In this document: one piece after another, positions 57,708-64,000 of the stretch
Layout: the number at the start of each line of letters is the position of its first letter
Position numbering within the stretch: the stretch's first letter is position 1
Assembly: GCF_034259205.1 (NCBI RefSeq)
Contig: NZ_CP139487.1
Span: 1,798,001-1,862,000 of the forward strand
Length of the DNA: 64,000 nt
Direction of reading: 5' to 3'
From: Peredibacter starrii
GTDB taxonomy: Bacteria; Bdellovibrionota; Bacteriovoracia; Bacteriovoracales; Bacteriovoracaceae
Position numbers and translations under genes: made by a program
The notes under the pieces: model-generated
What the model was told of the DNA's origin: nothing
Database searches by the model: none
What the model saw: the letters and a program-made list of their open reading frames with translations, nothing else

Positions 57708-59435
57708 TTACTTTTTAGAAACGTATTTATCCAGAGACATCTCTGTTTCAGTACCATCTGGTAGTTGAAGCTTATAACCGATCACAGTCTGGCCATTGAG
57801 CTGAGGAAGACTATCGATCAGTGTAGGAACAGTATAAAGAGTGATCTTATCTACTGCAGGTACACCTAGAATTGCTACCAGCATTTTACGCTTAACTTCC
57901 ATCTCAACTGCCTTACCAGATAAGCGCTCGCCGTTAAATGTTAAAGTAGCGTCTTTCTCCGTTAGAGATTTTAGTTTGTAGGCCATTGCAAGCTGGCCCT
58001 TGTTATCTTTCAGCTGAACAAAGTTAACGAGCTTCGAGACGAAGTCTTGTGCCAGAGAAGAAGATTGAGCGGCCATCTTCGCAAGGCGAGAAACTTCTTC
58101 TGTTTCTTTATGGTCTGTTACAAGCTTCTTATCTAAAGAGTAAAAACCAAGGTAGTTACCACGTTCAGCATCAAGAGCAATCCAGTATGGAGTCGATACA
58201 TCTTCTGATTCTTTCGCTGCCAGGATCGCAAATTGAGTATCAGAAATCTTCACCGTCTTTAGGAGACTGAAGTTATTTTCATGAACTCTTGCCACTCCAT
58301 AAGTCTTTGCCATTTCCTCAGTCAGAGTTTCACGAACTTTGAAACCGATGTAAGACTGAGATGGAATTGAGCTTGATAGGAAATTTGTGTTAGCAAGTTT
58401 AATTGCTTTTCCTTCAAGGGACAGGTTCCAGGTCGCACGGGCCTCGGACATGGCACTTGAATCCAGAAGTGTTTCAATACGAGCAAGCATCTTTTCTTTG
58501 AAGTCATGAACTGCGTTGTATGGATTCTTATTAAGATCCAATACCGCATCGATTACCAGACGATCGTATTCTTCTTTATTTTGTGTCAGCTTACGAGTTT
58601 CCCAAAGAGCGTATGAAACTCGTTCCCCTAGGTCATGGACTTCCATACCTGGAGAGTAAACTTTCGGAGTTCTGTTACTGGCCACCATGCTTGAAGCGTC
58701 TCTTAGAGGCTTACCTTGTAGCATCACCATACCGATTTTCGGGTTATCAAGGAAGATGTTGGCGATATAGTCAGCGAAACCTTCATTTAGACCGCTGATC
58801 TCATCGTTCACTGCATTTGGATATAAGTGCTGGAACAAATAGTGAGAGGCCTCGTGAGCAATTACCGATGGATCGAAACCGCTTCGGTTAATTTTTCCGG
58901 CCATAAGCTTAAACAATAAGTTCTTGTTCGCTGGCAGGAAAGAAAGTGTTGTGTCCTGAGGATTAAAGAAAGCGTTGTTAGTAAGCTTCTTACCATCTTC
59001 ACGTACATCTCGGTTAGTCATCACTCGCAGATGCTTATCCAGACGGAAGTTAAGTTTTGATTCAACAAAATCAAAGTAGCGATTTACCCAGAAATAAACG
59101 TTGGCCTGTTCAATAACGTTCCAATCGTCCTTATTTGAGATCTCGCCGTTTTTAAGTTTAAGGGTGTCTTTGTTATTACAGTCCTGGTAACAAACCACGA
59201 ACATGCTTTCTTGTAGGAAGCTTTTCGGGAAAGTTTTTGAATAGGCATATGTAGGATCGCCAACTACTTCGTTGCCCATGAGTGCAGCAGGAACCTGATC
59301 TGCTTTGGCCTTTACCCAGATTTGCGCTTGCTCGGCCTCAGAATATTTGCTGACGACCGGTAGCTCGAGGGCCGAAGCTGCCTGGGAAAGAGTAATAAGT
59401 ACTACTAGGGGTAATAATTTTTTTGTTTTTTTCAT
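57708..59435 (-). CDS. Secreted gluzincin-type metalloprotease
   Basis: 575 aa from ATG 59435, where a signal peptide begins (MKKTKKLLPLVVLITLSQAASA). The zinc site is HEASH in VIAHEASHYLFQHL, with the third ligand Glu in GLNEGFADYIA about 18 residues on, the gluzincin arrangement seen in thermolysin- and neutral-zinc-metallopeptidase-like families. About 165 residues precede the catalytic motif and 370 follow; no further domain was recognised. Exported by inference. CATAAT ends 6 nt before the ATG without an SD, suggesting a leaderless message. Terminated by the hairpin at 57660-57695. Confidence 0.78.
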   Translation of the reverse strand: MKKTKKLLPLVVLITLSQAASALELPVVSKYSEAEQAQIWVKAKADQVPAALMGNEVVGDPTYAYSKTFPKSFLQESMFVVCYQDCNNKDTLKLKNGEISNKDDWNVIEQANVYFWVNRYFDFVESKLNFRLDKHLRVMTNRDVREDGKKLTNNAFFNPQDTTLSFLPANKNLLFKLMAGKINRSGFDPSVIAHEASHYLFQHLYPNAVNDEISGLNEGFADYIANIFLDNPKIGMVMLQGKPLRDASSMVASNRTPKVYSPGMEVHDLGERVSYALWETRKLTQNKEEYDRLVIDAVLDLNKNPYNAVHDFKEKMLARIETLLDSSAMSEARATWNLSLEGKAIKLANTNFLSSSIPSQSYIGFKVRETLTEEMAKTYGVARVHENNFSLLKTVKISDTQFAILAAKESEDVSTPYWIALDAERGNYLGFYSLDKKLVTDHKETEEVSRLAKMAAQSSSLAQDFVSKLVNFVQLKDNKGQLAMAYKLKSLTEKDATLTFNGERLSGKAVEMEVKRKMLVAILGVPAVDKITLYTVPTLIDSLPQLNGQTVIGYKLQLPDGTETEMSLDKYVSKK

Positions 59436-59441
59436 GGGCCC

Positions 59442-59447
59442 ATTATG
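59442..59447 (-). promoter_or_regulatory. -10-like CATAAT for a leaderless metalloprotease transcript
   Basis: On the minus strand CATAAT ends 6 nt before ATG 59435; no SD, and no convincing -35. Confidence 0.35.
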
Positions 59448-59562
59448 TTCCAAAGCTTCATTGGGATGGAGCCCCGTTGAAGATCTTTCATGAGGGTGTC
59501 AAAAGTTTAGACACCGGAAATTTTCACATGCTTTTTCTCTTTTTAATCATTGCTTAATTCGA

Positions 59563-60213
59563 ATGGTTCATACTCCGGACATGGAAAAACAAACAGCAAG
59601 ACGTCCTCTTAAGAGTCGTCAAACCGCATGGGCCAAAACTCTCTCTCGAATGATCGCTCAGGCGGGTATATCACCTAATATGATTTCTTTTATGAGTATG
59701 GTGTTCGCCGCACTTTCTCTGGGGTCGGCTCTTATTGGAGCTAAAACCGGGGAGCGGATGTATCCCATCTTGGCGGCCCTTTTTATTCAGATGAGGCTCA
59801 TTTGTAATCTCATGGATGGAATGGTGGCGGTTGAATTTGGAAAAAAATCCAAGACCGGGGATCTCTGGAATGATGTGCCTGACCGCTTTGCGGATGTGGC
59901 GATTATTTTGGGAGCAGGTTACTTGTCACAACAATATCCTTTCGCCATTGAGCTCGCCTGGGCAAATGGAACTCTCGCTGTCATGACAGCTTATCTTCGC
60001 GTGCTGGGCGCATCCCTGGCCTCTCCTCACTACTATATTGGACCAATGGCCAAGCCTCATCGTATGGCCATTCTCACGGCAGCTTTTATCGGTGAGGCCA
60101 TTTATCCCGGAGGCGCACTCCTTTATGGTGCACTCATCATCATGGTGGTGGGTCAGGTCGTAACATGCGGCCGTCGTTTAAGTCGCATTACTGTTGATTT
60201 GGAAAATACATGA
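59563..60213 (+). CDS. CDP-alcohol phosphatidyltransferase-family protein with a variant motif
   Basis: 216 aa with about 5-6 membrane helices. The CDP-OH_P motif is present but altered: NLMDGMVAVEFGKKSKTGDL then WNDVPDRF. With ATG 59563 as residue 1, the four motif aspartates map to Asn82, Asp85, Asn103 and Asp107; the usual AR dipeptide is Ala89-Val90, and Gly86 and Gly99 are kept. I recall a YnbA-like subgroup with this NxxDG...NxxxD form. It probably transfers a phosphatidyl or other phosphoalcohol group. First gene of a four-gene operon, with a 4-nt overlap to cdsA. ATG 59581 is an alternative start; neither has an SD. Confidence 0.78.
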   Translation: MVHTPDMEKQTARRPLKSRQTAWAKTLSRMIAQAGISPNMISFMSMVFAALSLGSALIGAKTGERMYPILAALFIQMRLICNLMDGMVAVEFGKKSKTGDLWNDVPDRFADVAIILGAGYLSQQYPFAIELAWANGTLAVMTAYLRVLGASLASPHYYIGPMAKPHRMAILTAAFIGEAIYPGGALLYGALIIMVVGQVVTCGRRLSRITVDLENT

Positions 60214-61175
60214 ACTTAGAAACACTTCAATCTTATGCAGAATATTTAACTACTCCTGTGGCCCAGGTCATGGGGGGAATTTTTGCGGTTCTAATTGTTG
60301 TGACCGCTGCTTTCTATCTGGCACGAGCGATCAAAGGACCAACGAAACTCATCAAAGAATTAATCGAGCGAACTCTCTCGTGGTGGATGATCCTGACGGG
60401 CTTTACGGTCACCATTTTCTTCTCAAAAATGTTCGCCACCATCGCCCTTGCATTCCTTGCCTTTGTGGCCTTCAGAGAACTCACAAGTCGTCTCAATTTA
60501 AGAATGTCAGATCGTAGAACACTTCTTTGGTGTTATCTCGCAATTCCGTTTCAGTTCTTCGCCGCTTACATCGAGTGGTATGGAATGTTCATTATCTTTA
60601 TTCCGGTGATTATGTTCGTGGGTCTTGCCATGAGAAGTGTGGCCCATGGAGATGTTAAGGGTATCACGGCCTCACTGGGGATCATCCACTGGTCGGCAAT
60701 GCTTACGATCTTTTCACTTTCTCATCTTGCTTACATGCTTTCACTTCCGGAGAAGGCAGGATATGCGGCCGGGAACGGTGGGATGATTTTGTGGCTGGTT
60801 CTAATCACCGAATGTAATGATATCTTCCAATTCACTTGGGGAAAACTCTTCGGAAAACACAAAATTCTTCCAAGTGTGAGTCCAAATAAAACGGTTGAAG
60901 GTTTTGTGGGCGGCCTCATTTCTACCGTGGCACTGGGATATTCACTGTCTTTTCTTCTACCCATTGATTCAACTAAAACGATGATTCTATCAATCTTACT
61001 CGCGTTCTCTGGCTTCATGGGAGACGTAACGATCTCTGCCATTAAACGCGATCTAGGGATTAAAGACATGGGGTCAACGATTCCGGGTCATGGTGGGATC
61101 ATGGACCGAATTGATTCATTGGCCTTCAACGCTCTCATTTGTTTTCACTTAATCAGATACTGGAGTTATCTATGA
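60210..61175 (+). CDS. cdsA: Phosphatidate cytidylyltransferase (CdsA family)
   Basis: 321 aa with about eight membrane helices. The C-terminal CDS signature is intact: SAIKRDLGIKDMGSTIPGHG then GIMDRID. It makes CDP-diacylglycerol from phosphatidic acid and CTP, the donor for CDP-alcohol transferases. ATGA overlaps on both sides (59563-60213 and 61172-61801) put it between a CDP-alcohol transferase and a PlsC-type acyltransferase. This reads as a small phospholipid-making operon like E. coli ynbAB. The gene may be a second, specialised CdsA rather than the housekeeping enzyme. Confidence 0.87.
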   Translation: MNLETLQSYAEYLTTPVAQVMGGIFAVLIVVTAAFYLARAIKGPTKLIKELIERTLSWWMILTGFTVTIFFSKMFATIALAFLAFVAFRELTSRLNLRMSDRRTLLWCYLAIPFQFFAAYIEWYGMFIIFIPVIMFVGLAMRSVAHGDVKGITASLGIIHWSAMLTIFSLSHLAYMLSLPEKAGYAAGNGGMILWLVLITECNDIFQFTWGKLFGKHKILPSVSPNKTVEGFVGGLISTVALGYSLSFLLPIDSTKTMILSILLAFSGFMGDVTISAIKRDLGIKDMGSTIPGHGGIMDRIDSLAFNALICFHLIRYWSYL

Positions 61176-61801
61176 GAATTTTTGCACGATTTGTTTTATA
61201 TCGTCTGATTCTTAGACCATTTCTTTCTCTTATTATCGGAGTGAAATTCCCCAAGGCCTCTGCTTTTCCTGAGGGACAATTCATTCTGGTTTCCAATCAC
61301 AATTCCCATTTGGATACAGTGTCTCTATTGTGTTCGCTTCCAGTGAAGCGCCTGGGAGATGTTCATCCTGCGGCCGCCGCAGATTATTTTGCCCGCAATA
61401 AAGTCATGGCGACCCTATGTGAGTTCTTTCTCAATACGGTTTTTGTACGAAGAAAGGGCGAGGGTGGACAAGTACTAAAACCTCTGGATGAACTTGATAT
61501 GCATGTGAAGAGTGGTAAGTCGCTTATTCTTTTCCCTGAGGGAACTCGTGGACTACCGGAGCAGATCGTAGACTTTAAATGTGGTGCTGCCGTTTTATTG
61601 CAAAGAAACCCTCATGTGAAGCTGGTTCCTGTGTTTATGATTGGTATGGGCAAGGCCATGCCTAAGGGTGGGCTTCCAATTCCTTCAGAATGCGAAATCA
61701 GAATCGGAACTTCATCAATTGATGATTCGGTGAGAAGTCGTCCTGTGATGGAATTAACGGCATTTATTCAAGACGAAGTTCTTCGTTTAAAGGAAGTATG
61801 A
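61172..61801 (+). CDS. PlsC-type 1-acylglycerol-3-phosphate acyltransferase
   Basis: 209 aa from ATG 61172, with GGAG 6 nt upstream. Active-site motif NHNSHLD (His43, Asp48) with FPEGTRG near residue 120 defines the LPLAT/PlsC family. An N-terminal hydrophobic stretch anchors it to the inner membrane. It would esterify lysophosphatidic acid to phosphatidic acid, the substrate of the CdsA encoded just upstream. ATGA overlaps at both ends of the gene show tight translational coupling. Confidence 0.85.
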   Translation: MRIFARFVLYRLILRPFLSLIIGVKFPKASAFPEGQFILVSNHNSHLDTVSLLCSLPVKRLGDVHPAAAADYFARNKVMATLCEFFLNTVFVRRKGEGGQVLKPLDELDMHVKSGKSLILFPEGTRGLPEQIVDFKCGAAVLLQRNPHVKLVPVFMIGMGKAMPKGGLPIPSECEIRIGTSSIDDSVRSRPVMELTAFIQDEVLRLKEV

Positions 61802-62151
61802 GCAATCAAACCTGGCCCATCATTTTAAACTTTATTGCTTCCTTGTTGGGAGCGGTAGGGCAGTGGCTCTATAAGCTTGGCGCTAAAGACCTTAAAGAGA
61901 TACCGATATATAAAAACCTTCCTTTTTTAGGTGGCATGTTTTCCTTTCTCATTGTGATGGGGCTATTTATGGTGGCCTTCCGTCTTGGTGGAAGAATTTC
62001 AGTGACCTTTCCAGTTTATGCTTTGACTTTCGTCTGGGGCACTATGATTGGCGTGTTCGTTGATAAGGAACCATTCAATTCCATGCAGGCCCTTGGTGTG
62101 GGCCTGGTGTTTGTTGGTGTGGCAATTGTTGGTGGAATGGCAACGCGCTAG
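61798..62151 (+). CDS. Small EamA/SMR-like four-helix membrane protein
   Basis: 117 aa with four hydrophobic helices and the length of an SMR/half-EamA protein (similar to ArnE/ArnF or EmrE-like proteins): WPIILNFIASLLGAVGQWLY and VYALTFVWGTMIGVFVDKEP. SMR-like partners of lipid operons can flip lipid-linked sugars, which fits a lipid-synthesis context (inference). It is coupled to plsC by a 4-nt overlap and converges on the CHRD lipoprotein gene with a 4-nt overlap. Confidence 0.75.
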   Translation: MSNQTWPIILNFIASLLGAVGQWLYKLGAKDLKEIPIYKNLPFLGGMFSFLIVMGLFMVAFRLGGRISVTFPVYALTFVWGTMIGVFVDKEPFNSMQALGVGLVFVGVAIVGGMATR

Positions 62152-63035
62152 ATACTTCCAGTCTCCGGAGGGTCTATCTCGTTATCGTCCTCTCCATAGT
62201 TTCCGCCCGTAGAGGTCGTAGTCGTTGATGAAGCAAAGTCAGCTCCGTCGTCCACGCCACTTGATCCCCCAATGCTCTCACCACCTGGAAACTTGATTCC
62301 GGTTTGATCGTTATCAATTCTTCCTGGAACTGAAGTGACTTTAGAAATCACTCCACATGCGATGGGAATGGCCTGGAAATTCGTGAGTCTTCCACGAGGG
62401 GCGACAGTATCAGGTAGTGGAACGTCTTTTGAAACTCCAGTAATGATGATCACATTTCCTGAAAGTTGCAGCGTCTCATTGGCATTTAACTTAACGAAAT
62501 CATCCTGAAGATTAATGTCTTCTTCTTTTAGGTCAGTCATGAGCTTCTCAAAGTTTGCGACCTGAGAGTAGAAGTAATAACCATAATCATCGGCCACTGG
62601 AAATGTTCCCCAGCCCATGCGCTGGGAGTTTAGATCCTCATCCAGCGGAACAATAATTTCTTTATAGACTTCAGCGCCTTCAATGGCATCGATATAACCA
62701 TCTCGGTTAAGATCGTCATCCATCGTTGGACATCTTTTACCCACGTGAATATTTTGAACGTGAAGTATACCCGCCGGACCACCGGAGAATCTTACGTCGG
62801 CGACGAATTCATTTTTATCTTTAACGAGTGTTAAAGATCCATTTACGTCTTTTGAAAGAGTGGGATTAACCGGTCGAAGAAGTGCCTGATAGGTCCCCAT
62901 CATCTCTGTTTCAAGTGGATTAGGAACAGGAGGTTGCACAACTGGTTTACTTTCACTTCCTCCGCCGCCACCACCGCCATTACAAGAAACAAGTGAGGTC
63001 AGAAGAATTAAATGTGAGATTGCCTTACGATTCAT
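62148..63035 (-). CDS. CHRD-like lipoprotein with EF-hand-like loop
   Basis: 295 aa. ATG 63035 has AGGAG upstream. The signal MNRKAISHLILLTSLVSC ends in a lipobox (LVSC), followed by a glycine run. The domain at about 45-240 matches 1-651 and 56522-57481: LHVQNIHVGKRCP, the EF-hand-like DLNRDGYIDAIEG and IVPLDEDLNSQ. The C-terminus is Ser/Gly/Thr/Asp-rich (SSTTTTSTGGNYGEDDNEID). It lies 8 nt downstream of the glutaminase-like gene (63044-63886), mirroring the pair at 1-1518. The CHRD name is a resemblance judgement. Confidence 0.8.
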   Translation of the reverse strand: MNRKAISHLILLTSLVSCNGGGGGGGSESKPVVQPPVPNPLETEMMGTYQALLRPVNPTLSKDVNGSLTLVKDKNEFVADVRFSGGPAGILHVQNIHVGKRCPTMDDDLNRDGYIDAIEGAEVYKEIIVPLDEDLNSQRMGWGTFPVADDYGYYFYSQVANFEKLMTDLKEEDINLQDDFVKLNANETLQLSGNVIIITGVSKDVPLPDTVAPRGRLTNFQAIPIACGVISKVTSVPGRIDNDQTGIKFPGGESIGGSSGVDDGADFASSTTTTSTGGNYGEDDNEIDPPETGSI

Positions 63036-63043
63036 GGCTCCTC

Positions 63044-63886
63044 CTAAAGGGTAATGTCCATGGCCTCAAGGAAGGCCTGCTTAACTTCCGGTTCCATCCA
63101 GTGAGATTTTTCAATTCCAGTCAGGTCCCTTTGTTCAAGATCAACCGGCTGATAATAGTACATGCTGGATTTCATCACGAAACATGTTCCGCTCTCTGGA
63201 AAGTTAGCGTGATCAGAATATTTCTCAACCACCGGACAATCGGCATAGTCGCGCATGAAGATATCGGTCCAAGTCTTTAACTTAATCGGGCCTCTGGCAT
63301 ACTTAATATCCATTACTCGTTCTTTCATTTCGCCATTGATATTGACGTGGGCCATTGGTGCCACGTGGAACCACCATTGAAATTTAAATTTACGAATGTA
63401 CTTACGCGTGAAGAACAACCACACTTTTGAAGAGTAGAGTTGGTGTTTGATTCTCCAGTCATAGGCCCAGACATGGGCGCGATTAAAACATTGGGATTCT
63501 TTATGATTTGTTCTGGCCTCATAAAACATGGAACGCGCTTGATCCATGGATTTTAAGTAGGAAGGTCTATAAGGCGCGTCTGAGAAATGAAGCATCTTTT
63601 CATGTGAAGTGGGCAAGGGAGCGGCGATCTCTTCCAGTTTTAGGATCTCTCTCTTTTCATTTAAGGTGACGCGAAACCAGGTCTTCTTTTTAATCGCTTC
63701 ACGAAGTTGAAGCAGGACGTTTTTGTCGAAGTTCTTAAATCTCACCACGTCACCACTAGCAAGGAAGATCAAGGGTTCTTCATTGCCCTGAGCACCCATA
63801 TCGATATCATGTATCTGAGTTGATAACTGAGTATTGGCCATGAGGGGCAGCGATATAAGGACGAGAAGGAGAAGCAAGAAGCGCAT
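63044..63886 (-). CDS. Secreted protein-glutaminase-like enzyme, paralogue of 664-1518
   Basis: 280 aa from ATG 63886 (GGGAGG just upstream). Signal peptide MRFLLLLLVLISLPLMANT. The triad is conserved with the same spacing as the paralogue: Cys133 (SQCFNRA), His174 (WWFHVAP) and Asp193 (RVMDIKYARGP), 41 and 19 residues apart. Most conserved blocks recur: FFTRKYIRKFKFQWWF, RGPIKLKTWTDIFMRD, YQPVDL. The N-terminal segment is likewise probably a pro-region. Followed by a CHRD-like lipoprotein. Probably deamidates protein glutamine outside the cytoplasm; substrate unknown. Confidence 0.72.
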   Translation of the reverse strand: MRFLLLLLVLISLPLMANTQLSTQIHDIDMGAQGNEEPLIFLASGDVVRFKNFDKNVLLQLREAIKKKTWFRVTLNEKREILKLEEIAAPLPTSHEKMLHFSDAPYRPSYLKSMDQARSMFYEARTNHKESQCFNRAHVWAYDWRIKHQLYSSKVWLFFTRKYIRKFKFQWWFHVAPMAHVNINGEMKERVMDIKYARGPIKLKTWTDIFMRDYADCPVVEKYSDHANFPESGTCFVMKSSMYYYQPVDLEQRDLTGIEKSHWMEPEVKQAFLEAMDITL

Positions 63887-64000
63887 AAAACCTCCCATGG
63901 TTATGCGAAAAATCAGGAGCAATATTGTCTGAAAAGAAGCATCCCTGTCATCTAAAGCCTAACCAAAGCTAAGACACTTACTGCACCTGCATTAGGTACG

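Noticed and set aside
1-64000. tRNA, rRNA or insertion-sequence genes
   Set aside because: No cloverleaf-like or rRNA-like segment, transposase motif or terminal inverted repeats were recognised in any intergenic gap by eye.

Overview
This 64 kb window looks like a chromosomal segment of a Gram-negative, motile, low-to-medium GC bacterium. Secreted proteins and lipoproteins are very abundant: lipobox signal peptides, secreted metalloproteases, a phospholipase D-like protein, a lytic transglycosylase, and a 3182-residue cadherin-repeat surface protein. A canonical CheY, a CheX, a TonB receptor and a tail-fibre-like lipoprotein are also present. This fits the Bdellovibrionota/Bacteriovoracales (Bacteriovorax/Peredibacter-like predatory bacteria), but that assignment is inference from gene style. 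No rRNA, tRNA, CRISPR array, insertion sequence or prophage block was seen.

Layout. 1-1518 (-): a secreted protein-glutaminase-like enzyme followed by a CHRD-like lipoprotein cut by the window edge. 1874-9683 (+): amino-acid permease, PAS/GAF histidine kinase, small secreted protein, BON protein, polysaccharide deacetylase and Kup K+ transporter, closed by a strong bidirectional terminator. 9737-19701: mostly envelope proteins (met-zincin lipoprotein, secreted PLD-like protein, MRJP/yellow-like lipoprotein, PDZ lipoprotein, DUF3445 protein, SLT transglycosylase) and several small lipoproteins. 19847-30388: lipase-maturation-factor-like membrane protein, methylglyoxal synthase, giant S74 tail-fibre lipoprotein, a cheY-cheX operon behind a sigma-28-like promoter, LOG-family protein, membrane protein and an HNH endonuclease with an unusual promoter. 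30609-38441: DMT transporter, LD-carboxypeptidase, a large orphan secreted protein, and a tightly overlapping four-gene (-) operon of fatty-acid desaturase, condensation/CAT-fold acyltransferase, GH3-family acyl-amido synthetase and HAD phosphatase that looks like an undescribed acyl-conjugate pathway. 38581-42115: ZnuD-like TonB receptor, Fur/Zur-type regulator and CPA antiporter. 42083-54675 (-): two very large secreted proteins. 54829-63886: AidB-like acyl-CoA dehydrogenase, a repeat-tailed CHRD-like lipoprotein, a gluzincin-type protease, a four-gene phospholipid operon (CDP-alcohol transferase, CdsA, PlsC, small EamA/SMR protein), and a second CHRD lipoprotein plus glutaminase-like pair, paralogous to the pair at the other end.

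Main points of interest. (1) The duplicated glutaminase-like/CHRD lipoprotein module keeps a C-H-D triad with the spacing I recall for Chryseobacterium protein-glutaminase. (2) The desaturase-acyltransferase-GH3-HAD operon. (3) About ten genes have no convincing Shine-Dalgarno (SD) sequence but a -10-like hexamer 5-8 nt before the ATG, suggesting widespread leaderless transcription; this includes a fur/antiporter pair that appears to share one palindromic -10 box. (4) The HNH gene has a consensus promoter, direct repeats in its spacer and an 18-bp inverted site inside and upstream of the gene. (5) The giant surface protein carries an alternating 285/309-bp two-domain repeat. Seven convergent gene pairs overlap at their 3' ends. 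All functions are inferred from sequence motifs without database searches.
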